DNA of 64,000 bases from Boseongicola sp. (GCA_028824715.1 JAPPCV010000052.1:1-64000); one strand, 5' to 3'; positions 25,930-35,122 are shown, counted from the stretch's first letter. Notes: generated by a model from the letters alone, not told the origin. A program made the numbers and translations.

Positions 25930-26553
25930 CTGCTTCGCAGCCGGAGCGGACCCTGCCCGTGCCTGCGGGCGGGCCGCCGGCGCAGCGGACGACGACACTT
26001 CACGGGAAACCATGACGACACCGCCGCTGCTGCCGACGGTCTGGGCGTTGAAGCAGCCTGAAGCCCGCACCGCGACGCACGCGACATGGGCGCCCTGCCG
26101 CTTGCCCGTGGGCACACCTGCGCGCATGATGTCCCCGGTCGGGCAGGCCCTGACGGACTTCGGCGCCGCAAGGTAGCCGACGGGAAACCCGGATCGGTCC
26201 ACCCGCGTGCGCGAATGCGATCCACGGCCCACGGCCTCGATCCCAAGCACGGGCTTGTCCCGGCCCGAAAGCGCAAGCGTCTTGCAGAAGCAGGCTGCGT
26301 CAAGGGCGTGCGACTTGGAGATCCCCGCCCGCGCTCGGTGAAGCGTTCGGCGACTCCATTAGACGCGTTCAGGGCAGATTCCTTCATGCAGATCGGGAAT
26401 ATGCGATACTGAAGACCGGCCCGGTTTGCCAGTGACCCTTGCTGGAAGAGCGCCACGGCACCTGCCGATGCGGCAAGTGCCATCTCACGGTCAGCATTGG
26501 GGAACAGGTCGAGGACCACATATGCAAGTTCATTGCTGCCATAGTCGATTCTG
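25930..26553 (+). other. Region without a recognised gene
   Basis: This 620-bp stretch follows the possible defence-gene fragment. Frames on both strands lack domains. The minus-strand stretch IRIDYGSNELAYVVLDLFPN (near 26500-26560) is the most protein-like part but is not identifiable. It may be the remains of whatever followed the truncated gene. Confidence 0.35.
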
Positions 26554-27201
26554 ATGGATGATGGCGTCATGGTTGGAATTGCAGGAACCATCCTGACTGT
26601 CGGTCACTCGAACCATGACCTGGAGTTCTTCGTCGGGCTCCTTGACGCGCACTGCGTAACCGCCCTCGCCGATGTGCGCTCGTTGCCATATAGCCGCTTC
26701 AATTCGCAGTTCAATCGTGAGCAGCTTGCTGAATCGCTCAAGGGCTCTGGAATCAAGTATGTCTATCTTGGACGGGAGCTGGGCGGACGTTCTGACGATC
26801 GTTCAAACTACGAACGTGGCCGCATTCGCTACGACAGGCTTGCGAACACTACGCGATTTCGCGATGGTCTGGAAAGAATTCTGCGTGGCGCGGAAGACTG
26901 CCGCATCGCCTTGATGTGCGCGGAGCAGGAGCCGCTCGACTGTCATCGAATGCTTCTCGTCGGGCACGAGCTCGACAGGCTCGGAGTCGATGTCGCCCAC
27001 ATATTGCCCGACAAGTCTTCGGAATCGCATGCGGACGCAATGGATCGCCTGCTCGCGAAGTTCGGTCTTGACGAATACGATCTGATCAATCGGGATGAGC
27101 CGCGCGAGGCGCGTGTCAGGAAGGCCATTGAACTTCAGGCCAAATTCGTCGGCCATGCCGTCGAACATGAGCGTGAACTGGCTGAGAAAGAGGCTCCATG
27201 A
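26554..27201 (+). CDS. DUF488 family protein (first of a pair)
   Basis: The 215-residue protein shows the DUF488 pattern: ILTVGHSNHDLEFFVGLLDA near the N-terminus, ADVRSLPYSRFNSQFNREQL, VYLGRELGGRSDD and the C-terminal metal-like motif IALMCAEQEPLDCHRMLLVG with a CHR. The biochemical role of DUF488 is unknown; members often sit in accessory or defence regions. The start may instead be the ATG at 26569 (MVGIAGTILTVGHS). It overlaps the second DUF488 gene by 4 bp. Confidence 0.85.
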   Translation: MDDGVMVGIAGTILTVGHSNHDLEFFVGLLDAHCVTALADVRSLPYSRFNSQFNREQLAESLKGSGIKYVYLGRELGGRSDDRSNYERGRIRYDRLANTTRFRDGLERILRGAEDCRIALMCAEQEPLDCHRMLLVGHELDRLGVDVAHILPDKSSESHADAMDRLLAKFGLDEYDLINRDEPREARVRKAIELQAKFVGHAVEHERELAEKEAP

Positions 27202-27680
27202 AGGTATTGACCATAGGCTTTGCCAGGAAGTCGGCGCAGCAATTCTTCGAGCTTCTGCGCGAATCGGGTACCAAGCGCATTTTGGACGTGAGGCTCCACA
27301 ACGCGTCGCAGCCTGACGGATTCGCGAAGAGGGTCGATCTCGCTTGGTTCGCGCGCGAGCTTTGCGGCATCGACTACGTGCATGTGCCGAGTTTGGCGCC
27401 CACGAAGGAATTGTTGAGCGGAAATCGACAGGGCCGCATCAGTTGGGATACCTACGAAACCCGGTTCAATGCACTCATGAAGGAGCGGAGGATCGAGTCA
27501 ACGCTGTCAAGGGAGGACGAGAGGGACGGCTGTCTGCTTTGCAGTGAAGACCAGCCGCACCATTGTCATCGTCGGCTCGTCGCAAAATTGCTGGACAGGC
27601 ATTGGGGCAAGCGTGCCTTGGCATGCAGTTCGGCGGCCATGAAGGCTTCTCGAGCGCTCTCCGGACAATCTTCCTGCTGA
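27198..27680 (+). CDS. DUF488 family protein (second of a pair), probably with altered 3' end
   Basis: The 160-residue protein starts MKVLTIGFARKSAQQFFELL and has RILDVRLHNASQPDGFAKR, YVHVPSLAPTKELL and CLLCSEDQPHHCHRRLVAKL, the DUF488 Cys-His-Arg end motif. After LDRHWGKRA the sequence loses family character (LACSSAAMKASRALSGQSSC) and overlaps an opposite-strand DUF433 frame. The original 3' end was probably replaced by recombination. It is translationally coupled to the upstream DUF488 gene (ATGA). The pair probably works as a unit. Confidence 0.78.
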   Translation: MKVLTIGFARKSAQQFFELLRESGTKRILDVRLHNASQPDGFAKRVDLAWFARELCGIDYVHVPSLAPTKELLSGNRQGRISWDTYETRFNALMKERRIESTLSREDERDGCLLCSEDQPHHCHRRLVAKLLDRHWGKRALACSSAAMKASRALSGQSSC

Positions 27681-27874
27681 TGGTCGACGAAATCGCCGTC
27701 CTCGAACCGGCCGATGATCGAACGGACCGCGAGGCGAGCACCCGCAATTGCTGGCATGCCGCCCAGCATGTCCGGATCAGGGGCGATGTGGTGATCGAGC
27801 GCATCCGCGCATGTTCCGCCGTGGATCAGCCTGTGAGCAGCAGGACGCTTCGAGTCAACCGCGGCGCCAGGCAT
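27566..27874 (-). CDS. DUF433 (VapB-like antitoxin family) protein
   Basis: This minus-strand frame of 102 residues contains HHIAPDPDMLGGMPAIAGAR, LAVRSIIGRFEDGDFVDHQQ and EDCPESAREAFMAAELHAKA. This is the DUF433 consensus (I..DP.ilGG.P.i.GtRi.V..ii..l..G.s.ee...d.p..s.e.v.aal.ya). DUF433 proteins are often antitoxins paired with PIN-like DUF5615 toxins. No such partner is adjacent: the 3' end runs into the second DUF488 gene. The tail after AKARLPQC is unlike the family, so the module looks broken. The start codon is uncertain. Confidence 0.55.
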   Translation of the reverse strand: MPGAAVDSKRPAAHRLIHGGTCADALDHHIAPDPDMLGGMPAIAGARLAVRSIIGRFEDGDFVDHQQEDCPESAREAFMAAELHAKARLPQCLSSNFATSRR

Positions 27875-28076
27875 CCTCGATCCCTTTCGCCATGGTCAGC
27901 CAGGCGCCCCATCAACTGAACGGCAATGGAAATGAATTGTGCAATTCCGTTTGCGTGACTTCGCACGGGCTGCACCCCTGGCCTTCAGGACTTCTTGCCG
28001 CATGGACGATCATCCGTTACATTGTGCTTGCGAGGCAGGCTCCACATGCGGGTGACCGCTGAATGTTGCTGCCCAG

Positions 28077-28472
28077 ATGAATTGTTGCGCTGGCATTGCC
28101 ACGACTGCTTTTGCCCTGACCGCTGGTGCGTCGGACGTCGGTGCACAGAGCGTGGAAACATTTGCCCCGGCATCTTTGGAGGAGTTGGTCAAAGAGGGCG
28201 CAAGCGTTTACAAAAGCGAGTGCGCCGAGTGTCACGGGCTGAACGGAGAAGGCCAGTGGCAGGACCATGATGCCGCACCACGGCTTGCCGGGAAACTTGC
28301 GCCTCTGTCGGTGGAGAGAATTGCAGTCCTGATCACCCGGGGCGGTTCGTATATGCCGCGATTTGACAGCCTGTCACATCGGGAAATAGCCGCTGTCGCC
28401 ACCTTTGTCCGGAATTCGTTCGGAAACAATCACGGCATCGCAACCGAAGAGGAAGTTGCCGGGTATCGTTGA
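28077..28472 (+). CDS. Small c-type cytochrome
   Basis: The 131-residue protein has a short signal peptide (cleavage near VGAQ-S) and one haem c site, CAECH, in YKSECAECHGLNGEGQWQDH. SYMPRFDSLSHREIAAVATF supplies the distal Met (MPRF). Class I soluble cytochromes of this kind accept electrons from quinoprotein dehydrogenases. The PQQ dehydrogenase cluster lies 10 kb downstream and a second cytochrome gene is in between, so a shared electron chain is possible. Upstream signals are weak and the N-terminus may be slightly different. Confidence 0.82.
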   Translation: MNCCAGIATTAFALTAGASDVGAQSVETFAPASLEELVKEGASVYKSECAECHGLNGEGQWQDHDAAPRLAGKLAPLSVERIAVLITRGGSYMPRFDSLSHREIAAVATFVRNSFGNNHGIATEEEVAGYR

Positions 28473-28662
28473 GAGCAGCGGGTCCTGCAGGCCTTGCCGT
28501 CGCGGGCGTGGCCCCTTCGGCGCTCTGCAACCGGGATCGTTCACGCAGAAAGGAACGACTCGCCAGGGACCGTACAAGTAGAGCCGTCGCAACGGCCGCG
28601 GCCTGTCCGGATTCGGGTGATCCAATCCAGGATCCGGCCCGCGGCAATATGCAGGAGACGCA

Positions 28663-29664
28663 ATGACCCATTCGAAATGGGTAACACTCAAGCAACTCCG
28701 TTACTTCACGCGAATCGTGGAGTTTGGGAGCATATCTCGTGCATCGCAGGACTTGAACATTGCCCAGACCGCGCTTGGCCTGCAGGTGCGTGCACTGGAG
28801 GAAAGCCTTGGTGCGAGATTGTTGCTGCGTCATCCAAAGGGTGTCCGCGCAACCGAGAAAGGCCAATTCGTCTATGACCGTTCGATCGCGATCCTGAGAG
28901 ACGTGGATGACATGAATGAACAACTGCAGAACTGGTCAGACGAGAAACCCCGGGACATTTGGCTCGGGCTCGACGCGAGCCTGATTGGCGCGATCGGCAC
29001 ACAGGTCTTGGTGAAGCAGGACAGTTGCATTCCCGGGTTTCATCTTCACCTTCTGGAGGGACCACGAGACGAACTGATCGAGGACGTCCAGAACGGCTCC
29101 TTGGATTGGGCGATTGTGCACGAAGCGAAGAATGTCATGGCTTGCCGAACCACCCCGGTGCTGCGCCAGTCCGTGCAACTGATTTGCCGTCCGGGCACCG
29201 CATTGCCGCACGGTCCGGTTTCCCTGCGCGAAGTCCTGGCCTGCGACCTTGTGCTCGATAGCGGCAGGCAGGCGATTTCGGGTGTCCTCGCGACTGCAGC
29301 CAAGACGTTGGGCTTGATGCCCGAGGCCAGGTACGAGGTCGATTCCTTCAGTACGATCAAGCAAATGATCCTTACTGAAGGAGTATGCGGGGTCTTCAGC
29401 CAAATGATTGTTCGAGACGAGATCGAACGCGGCGAACTTGAAGCGCACCAGATCGGCGAGCCGCCGCTTGAAATCACTGCCTACTTTGTGTGCCGGTTGC
29501 AGGCGTCACCGCGTGAGCAAGAGCTGCCGGTCCTGCAATTCATCGACCAGTTGCTCGACGAATTCGTCGCCGAAAGCTCGGGGAACGAGGTTCGGCTGGG
29601 CCATCTGGCCTCCGTGGTCCATCCGAAATCAGCGCAAGCACTTTCCGCCTTGGTGCCCGATTGA
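28663..29664 (+). CDS. LysR-family transcriptional regulator
   Basis: The 333-residue regulator has a normal single HTH at about 8-67 (LKQLRYFTRIVEFGSISRAS, LNIAQTALGLQVRALEESLG) and an effector domain similar to the Nac/Cbl-like branch (IWLGLDASLIGAIGTQVLVK, TIKQMILTEGVCGVFSQMIV). The start follows GGAG. It precedes a nitrate/taurine-type ABC transporter in the same orientation with about 200 bp between, so it probably regulates that operon. Such regulators often respond to sulfur or nitrogen status; the inducer is unknown. Confidence 0.9.
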   Translation: MTHSKWVTLKQLRYFTRIVEFGSISRASQDLNIAQTALGLQVRALEESLGARLLLRHPKGVRATEKGQFVYDRSIAILRDVDDMNEQLQNWSDEKPRDIWLGLDASLIGAIGTQVLVKQDSCIPGFHLHLLEGPRDELIEDVQNGSLDWAIVHEAKNVMACRTTPVLRQSVQLICRPGTALPHGPVSLREVLACDLVLDSGRQAISGVLATAAKTLGLMPEARYEVDSFSTIKQMILTEGVCGVFSQMIVRDEIERGELEAHQIGEPPLEITAYFVCRLQASPREQELPVLQFIDQLLDEFVAESSGNEVRLGHLASVVHPKSAQALSALVPD

Positions 29665-29861
29665 CCCGCCTCCTTGTCAAAATTTTGCCTATCCGCGCGC
29701 GCGTTTTTGACTTGGACACCAGAAGGAGGCGGTGCAATCCTTTTCGAACTCGAAGATTGTCTTCTAGAGGCGGCATTGACGAACGTTTCGGCCTAAAGCG
29801 GCTTGGCGTCGTCGACCTGCAAACCCCTGAGGCGTCGTCGCGCGTCGTTTTGGAGGAAGCG

Positions 29862-30716
29862 ATGGCGTTGTTGAGACGCGAATTTGCAATGCTGTTCGGC
29901 GTTTTGCGGCCATGCAGAAGAGCAGCCGTTCGCACGGCATCGGCCTTGCGAAACCTCTGCAAGCCTCCGGCTTCCATGGTGATCGGACTCTATCGGATCG
30001 GATTCCTGGCGTTTCTGATGGCCCTGTGGCAAGTCGCGGCCACCAGAATGGGCTCCAACGTCCTGCCAAGTCCCCTTGCAACCTGGAAGGCCGCGCAGAC
30101 ACTTGTCGGCGAAGGGCAGTTGATCGTCGCCGTTGGCGACAGCCTGACAGTCTACCTCAGCGGTTTCGCCATCGCTGTCATCGTAGGCGTGCCCCTCGGC
30201 GTGATAATGGGTGGATTCCGGATTCTCGGAAAGACGCTGGAGGTCTACGTCTTCGCGCTGGCCGCGACGCCGAGAGTCGCCTTCATCCCGCTGATCATCG
30301 TGTTGCTGGGCTTGGGGGTTGAGGCCAAGACTTTCATCGTCTTTCTCGGCGCGTTGATGCCGATCCTGATCAATGCCTATGCGGGCGTTCTTGCAGCCGA
30401 TGAGGAGCTGCTGGAAATGGCCAGATCCGTTGGCGCCCGACGCGGCCGGATATTCACCAGCATTGTTTTGCCAGGTGCGGTACCCTTCGTCATTGTCGGA
30501 TTGCGCATCGGCGCAACGATCGGCTTGATCAACACGGTCGTGGCCGAGCTCTATACCGCGGTGCGGGGACTGGGTGGGCTGCTGGCGATCTACGGCAACA
30601 CGTTCCGCATGGCAGAGTATTTCGTTGTCGTCCTGACTCTCGCGGCAGTCGGAGTGATTGTTACGGAAAGCTTGCGTTACATCGAAGCACGCGTGTCGCG
30701 CTGGCGCGTCATCTAG
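29862..30716 (+). CDS. ABC transporter permease (TauC/SsuC/NrtB type)
   Basis: The 284-residue permease has six membrane segments and the BPD inner-membrane motif EELLEMARSVGARRGRIFTS (EAA loop, about residue 180-200), with MALWQVAATRMGSNVLPSPL at the start of the family domain. The open frame begins earlier (29661), but the ATG at 29862 has GGAGGAAG 4-5 bp upstream and gives normal length. Together with the binding protein and ATPase downstream it forms a NitT/TauT-type importer. Confidence 0.9.
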   Translation: MALLRREFAMLFGVLRPCRRAAVRTASALRNLCKPPASMVIGLYRIGFLAFLMALWQVAATRMGSNVLPSPLATWKAAQTLVGEGQLIVAVGDSLTVYLSGFAIAVIVGVPLGVIMGGFRILGKTLEVYVFALAATPRVAFIPLIIVLLGLGVEAKTFIVFLGALMPILINAYAGVLAADEELLEMARSVGARRGRIFTSIVLPGAVPFVIVGLRIGATIGLINTVVAELYTAVRGLGGLLAIYGNTFRMAEYFVVVLTLAAVGVIVTESLRYIEARVSRWRVI

Positions 30717-30780
30717 CAGGCCGCCAATCCCGTGGCCGGAGGAGTCGCGCCACGCGCGGTCAATCTCGGAGGACTCAAGA

Positions 30781-31803
30781 ATGGCAAATATCATCATCAG
30801 ATCACTGGCGGCCTTTGCGGCCGCGTTCATTGCACTCGGGCACTCTGCGCAAGCGGAACCCCTGCGGCTGATCGTGACCCACTTGCAGCCGCCGCTGGTG
30901 CCGAATTCGGTCATGGACCTTGCCCTGGAGCTCGGATATTTCGAGCGCGAAGGCGTCGACGTGGAGCTGGTCCGCGTCCAGCAGACGCCCTCGGCCGTTG
31001 CAGCCATTCTTGCAGGAGAAGGCGACATGGCCAACGTCGGCGTCAGTGCCGTGCTGCAATTGCACGCCCAGGGGGACGACACGCTCAAAGCTGTCACCTC
31101 TCCCAACAAGTCGTTGCCGTTCCTGATCGCCGCGAAGGATGAAATCTCCAGTGCGTCCGATCTGCAAGGCCGCGTTTTTGGCGTTGGACGGATCGGCAGC
31201 CTTGATCATTCGCTAAGCAGCCACGTGCTCGAGGCCAATGGAATTTCAATGGCAGCGATGGAAGTGGTAACGCTTGGCCAGCCAGCCGTGCGGGCGCGGG
31301 CGCTGGTCGCTGGTCAGGTGGATGCGACGACAATGTCCATTGGCACGTGGCTCTCCATACCGGACAGGTCCGGCATAGCGATCCTCGTTCCGGCGGATGA
31401 CTACTATGCGCGGGCGCCTGTCGTCAACAAGGTCAACGTGGTGACCGCCGAGGTTCTGGAAACCCGGCGCGACGATGTCATCGCCTTGGTGCGCGCGCTG
31501 ACAAGGATCTCGCGCGACTTCGCCGCCGACCCCGATCTCTGGGCCGCCGCGATGGAGACGCATGCGCCGCAGATGGCGCCTGAGACACTCCAGGAACTGG
31601 CCCAGAGCTTTGCCGGAGGGTGGAGCGTGAATGGCGGAATGGGTCGCGGCGAACTGCAGTTCACGCAGGACTGGGTGTACCGGACAGACGACTTTCGGGA
31701 TGCGGCGCCAGTCGATCTGGCTGACTGGGTTGATTTCACCGTGGCTGACGACGTGATCGCTGAGCTCGGGGTTGTTGAAGATGCGGACGCTCCGTCACGA
31801 TGA
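30781..31803 (+). CDS. ABC transporter substrate-binding protein (NitT/TauT type)
   Basis: The 340-residue periplasmic protein has signal peptide MANIIIRSLAAFAAAFIALG...AQA-EP. The NMT1/SsuA-like body shows ALELGYFEREGVDVELVRVQ, AILAGEGDMANVGVSAVLQL and VFGVGRIGSLDHSLSSHVLE. The ribosome site GGAGG precedes the ATG by 8 bp. Ligands of this family include nitrate, taurine, sulfonates and pyrimidine precursors, and the sequence does not tell which. The stop overlaps the ATPase start by 4 bp. Confidence 0.9.
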   Translation: MANIIIRSLAAFAAAFIALGHSAQAEPLRLIVTHLQPPLVPNSVMDLALELGYFEREGVDVELVRVQQTPSAVAAILAGEGDMANVGVSAVLQLHAQGDDTLKAVTSPNKSLPFLIAAKDEISSASDLQGRVFGVGRIGSLDHSLSSHVLEANGISMAAMEVVTLGQPAVRARALVAGQVDATTMSIGTWLSIPDRSGIAILVPADDYYARAPVVNKVNVVTAEVLETRRDDVIALVRALTRISRDFAADPDLWAAAMETHAPQMAPETLQELAQSFAGGWSVNGGMGRGELQFTQDWVYRTDDFRDAAPVDLADWVDFTVADDVIAELGVVEDADAPSR

Positions 31804-32669
31804 CGTCCGCCGGAGACCCGGCGGAGCGATCTGGCGATGCGGAGGTTCGGGTCGTTCTGGACCGCGTCTGCAAGAGCTTCGTCCCCGCTGGCGGAGGCGA
31901 GCGGGTCTCGGCCCTGCACGACGCCTCGCTGTCCGTCGGGAGCGGAACGTTTCTCGCCCTGCTTGGTCCGTCAGGATGCGGAAAGACCACCCTGCTGCGA
32001 CTCGTGGACGGCCTGATCCAGCCCGACAGCGGCACCGTGCGCGTGTTTGGTGCGCCTCCTCGGCCTGGTCCGGACATTGGCTTTGTGTTCCAGTCGTTTC
32101 GGCTCATTCCCTGGGCCAAGGTTTCACGAAACGTGGACTTCTCTCTGCGCGACCTCGGACTGACCGCCGCGGAACGGGAAGAGCGAACGCGCCGGGTCGT
32201 CAAGATGGTGGGGTTGACTCGCTTTGCCGACGCCTATCCGTCTGCGCTGTCCGGCGGCATGAAGCAGCGGGTGGCATTGGCGCGCGCATTGGCGCCGGAA
32301 CCCAAGGTCCTGTTGATGGACGAGCCCTTTGCCAGCATCGACGCGCAGACTCGCGAATTGATGCAGATCGAACTGATGCGCATATGGACCCGCCGCCGCC
32401 CGGCCGTGCTGTTCGTGACCCACAGCGTGGACGAAGCGATCATGCTGGCAGACGAGATCGCGTTGATGGGACCGAGGCCCGGAAAGGTGATCGAAACCCT
32501 TCCGGTCGATCTGGAACGACCGCGCTGGACATACGACGCCCGCGCGGAACCGCGCTACGTCGAGCTTCGCCAGCACCTCTCCAGCCGGATGAAGCAGTTC
32601 GTGCTGAACGATCCGGCGTCCGAATTCTTCGGTCGGGATCTCGGCCAGCCGGACGCAACGGGCCCCTGA
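31800..32669 (+). CDS. ABC transporter ATP-binding protein (TauB/SsuB/NrtD type)
   Basis: The 289-residue ATPase has Walker A GPSGCGKTTLLRLVDG, Q-loop IGFVFQSFRLIPWAKV, signature LSGGMKQRVALARALAPEPK, Walker B VLLMDEPFASID and H-loop VTHSVDEAIML. It energises the importer encoded with it (ATGA overlap). A C-terminal extension of about 40 residues (SSRMKQFVLNDPASEFFGRD) is longer than in SsuB. It is complete. Confidence 0.93.
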   Translation: MTSAGDPAERSGDAEVRVVLDRVCKSFVPAGGGERVSALHDASLSVGSGTFLALLGPSGCGKTTLLRLVDGLIQPDSGTVRVFGAPPRPGPDIGFVFQSFRLIPWAKVSRNVDFSLRDLGLTAAEREERTRRVVKMVGLTRFADAYPSALSGGMKQRVALARALAPEPKVLLMDEPFASIDAQTRELMQIELMRIWTRRRPAVLFVTHSVDEAIMLADEIALMGPRPGKVIETLPVDLERPRWTYDARAEPRYVELRQHLSSRMKQFVLNDPASEFFGRDLGQPDATGP

Positions 32670-32697
32670 GACTTGCAGTCGGCTGCGGTTAGCCGGG

Positions 32698-33633
32698 ATG
32701 CGAAGAATGGCAACATTGCTCGGACCCCGGGAACCAGGAGAGACCAGCATTCGATCGTCGCGCCGGTCCGGCAGGCCAACGAATCCGCGGCGCGCGATCA
32801 TGTTCGGAATGCCGCTCGCGGCCATGCTGATGACAGCACCGGTCTTCGCAGAGAGCAACGCGACCGGCGACCCGGCCCCTGGCGAGGTTGCCTTCGCAAG
32901 GCGGTGCGCCACCTGCCACATGGTTGTCAACGAGTCCGGCGAGACGCTCGCGGGCCGCAAGAGCAAGACGGGCCCCAATCTATATGGCATCGCAATGCAC
33001 GAAATGGCCATGGTTCCGGACTTTCGCTACAGCGCTTCGATGATTGCGGCCGGAGAATCCGGCCTCGTCTGGACCGAAGAGAACTTCGTCGGCTACGTGA
33101 TGGATCCGACAGGGTGGCTGCGCACCACGCTTGACGATTCTGGTGCGCGCTCCAAGATGACCTTCAAGTTGCGCAAGGAAGACGATGCACGAAACATTTT
33201 TGCGTATCTGGCCGCTCTCGTTCCAGGGGGGGCCGCGGAGTCCGCATCGGAAGACACGTCCGAACCTGAAATGGCGAAGGAGCAGGTGCTCGCCACGATC
33301 CAGGTTTCCTACGCCTCGGATCAGGCTGATCGCGGCGAGAAACGTTACAAGAAGGATTGTCTGGAATGCCATGGAGACGACCTCAAGGGCGGGTTGAACG
33401 GCGGCGCGCCCCTGCGCGGGCTGGCATTCGGGAAGAAATACTTCGACGCGATGCCAGCCTCGGTGATGTTCGAGTACATGAGCGCGACAATGCCGCCGAA
33501 CGCGCCCGGGCGGTATTCCGAGAACACGTACGCCGAGCTCATGGCCTACATCCTGAAGCGAAACGGATTCAGGGCCGGCGCACCGCTTCCAACCGACCTC
33601 GATGCGCTCGACCGAATGACCATAGAGAAGTGA
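32698..33633 (+). CDS. Dihaem c-type cytochrome
   Basis: The 311-residue protein has a signal segment (MFGMPLAAMLMTAPVFAES, about residue 35-52) and two cytochrome domains. The first is a cytochrome c550/c2-like unit with CATCH (ARRCATCHMVVNESGE) and later KMTFKL. The second has CLECH (YKKDCLECHGDDLKGG) with MPPNAPG as the likely Met ligand. A start at 32800, directly at the signal peptide, would also fit. It lies between the importer and the PQQ cluster and is a likely electron acceptor for the quinoprotein. Confidence 0.85.
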   Translation: MRRMATLLGPREPGETSIRSSRRSGRPTNPRRAIMFGMPLAAMLMTAPVFAESNATGDPAPGEVAFARRCATCHMVVNESGETLAGRKSKTGPNLYGIAMHEMAMVPDFRYSASMIAAGESGLVWTEENFVGYVMDPTGWLRTTLDDSGARSKMTFKLRKEDDARNIFAYLAALVPGGAAESASEDTSEPEMAKEQVLATIQVSYASDQADRGEKRYKKDCLECHGDDLKGGLNGGAPLRGLAFGKKYFDAMPASVMFEYMSATMPPNAPGRYSENTYAELMAYILKRNGFRAGAPLPTDLDALDRMTIEK

Positions 33634-33682
33634 CGCGCAGGTTTCATGCGAAAGGCGTCCGGCGTCAGGCCGGAGCCTGTTG

Positions 33683-34291
33683 ATGGGGCCACCGGACATC
33701 TCGCTTCAGGTGGTCGGCTTCCGAGTCGGGACGCTGCTGCTCATTGCCGGCCTGCATGGCGGCCTCGTCGCAGGGGCGGCGGTCCTGCTTGGCGACAAGG
33801 GGCCCAAGCACGACGGCCGACTGACCATAGTTCCAACGAACCACGTGGATCTTGTCGGAGCGTTCAGCCTGATCGTGTTCGGGCTGGGCTGGACGAAGCA
33901 GGTTGCGGTTGACGTCCGGGAAATGCGTGTCGGCCCGATCGGCATCGTCATCGTCATCCTGACCGGCTTCATTGGCTTGCTTGTTGCCGCCGCGATTTTC
34001 GATGCCCTTGTCAGGCCGGCCCTGACAATGTTGCCGTACACGGCAGGTCTGACCACGGCGGCCTTCCTTCGCGCCGCCGCCAGCCTGACGATCTGGCTTG
34101 CCTTGCTAAGCCTGGTGCCGGTCCCGCCGCTCGCCGGCGGGCTGATTCTCGGCGCGTACGGCATCCGCGTGCCTCCGCGGATTCAGTGGATTCTGACGGC
34201 GGCGTTGGTCGCGGCAGTGGCGTTCGGCGTGTTTCACAGGTATCTGGGCCCGGCGCATGCCTTCCTGGCGGGCGTCATTGTCGGGCAGTAG
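33683..34291 (+). CDS. M50-like membrane protein without the HExxH zinc motif
   Basis: The 202-residue protein has about six membrane segments. It follows the outline of site-2-protease-family proteins: an LIAGLHGGLVAGAAVLLGDK segment where HExxH should be, then LIVFGLGWTKQVAVDVREMR (like FGWGKPVPVdprn.r), and a C-terminal LVPVPPLAGGLILGAYGI in place of the (N/L)PIPPLDGG motif. HExxH is replaced by LHGGL and the zinc Asp by Ala, so it cannot be a normal metalloprotease. It sits between a cytochrome gene and the PQQ-linked ABC genes (7 bp from the convergent binding-protein gene), suggesting a scaffold role at the membrane. Confidence 0.65.
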   Translation: MGPPDISLQVVGFRVGTLLLIAGLHGGLVAGAAVLLGDKGPKHDGRLTIVPTNHVDLVGAFSLIVFGLGWTKQVAVDVREMRVGPIGIVIVILTGFIGLLVAAAIFDALVRPALTMLPYTAGLTTAAFLRAAASLTIWLALLSLVPVPPLAGGLILGAYGIRVPPRIQWILTAALVAAVAFGVFHRYLGPAHAFLAGVIVGQ

Positions 34292-34298
34292 GCCACGG

Positions 34299-35111
34299 TC
34301 AGGCGCCGCGACCATCCCTGCCCGCGGAGGTCACGCCGTATCTGCCCAGAATGGCCGCCAATGTGCCGTCCTCCTTCATCTTCTCGAATGCCTCGGCAAT
34401 CTTGCGCTTCAGCGTGAGATCGCCTTTCCAAAGGCCGATGACCAGGTTGTAACGTGCAAGTTCGTTCGGCAAGGGCGCTGCCCACCAGCCCTGTTCCGCC
34501 GCCAGCCCATTGGCCAGGAGTTCCTCCGTTATGCCGCCTGCGAGAGCGCCGTTCGAGATGCCTTCGACGAGCAGGTCGGCGTTGCGCATGACACGAACGG
34601 TGACGTTCCGGCGCCTTAGGTAACTTGACAGCTCGATGCGGTCGAGACCGGAAACAAGGGTCAGCGCCCCCAGGCTGAGACCGCCGATGTCCTCAAGCGG
34701 CGTTGGCGCGATGACGGCCCAGCCGGTTTCGGCATAGGGCGGGCCCGTGTCGAGAAACGAACGTGTCAGCGTCGAGTCCACAACGCCTCCGGCCAGCAGC
34801 TGGCAGTTGGCGCGGCTTATGCCCCAGTTGCGCGGATTGAAGTCTCGGCCCATGGCATCGACTGGATTGAGCAGCAGCCGGACGCCGATGTGGTCCTTTA
34901 TGACTTCGAGCAATTCGACATCTATTCCGGGTCGGCGGGAATCTCCGGTGACCAGCGGCGGATAGCTTCTGGGAATGCAGGCCCGGATTGCGTCGTTCGC
35001 CTCGACTTCGCGAAGCGAAGTGTCGGGAGGCAGAAACGTGACCAGCAGCATCAAGCCGACGACCAGAACGAGCCCGCCGAAATCGCCCGCGAGTCGACGC
35101 AATGTGAGCAT
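34299..35111 (-). CDS. Quinoprotein-associated substrate-binding protein (SBP family 3)
   Basis: The 270-residue protein has an N-terminal membrane/signal segment (FGGLVLVVGLMLLVTFLPPD) and a family 3 solute-binding body (ACIPRSYPPLVTGDSRRPGI, LNPVDAMGRDFNPRNWGISR, LVEGISNGALAGGITEELL). The same frame stays open to 35894 only as a shadow of the permease gene. The ATG at 35111 has GGGGG at 6 bp; an ATG at 35126 overlapping the permease stop is an alternative. Proteins of this type (MxaJ/XoxJ-like) accompany PQQ dehydrogenases and may help assemble or activate them rather than transport. Confidence 0.75.
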   Translation of the reverse strand: MLTLRRLAGDFGGLVLVVGLMLLVTFLPPDTSLREVEANDAIRACIPRSYPPLVTGDSRRPGIDVELLEVIKDHIGVRLLLNPVDAMGRDFNPRNWGISRANCQLLAGGVVDSTLTRSFLDTGPPYAETGWAVIAPTPLEDIGGLSLGALTLVSGLDRIELSSYLRRRNVTVRVMRNADLLVEGISNGALAGGITEELLANGLAAEQGWWAAPLPNELARYNLVIGLWKGDLTLKRKIAEAFEKMKEDGTLAAILGRYGVTSAGRDGRGA

Positions 35112-35122
35112 GATCCGCCCCC

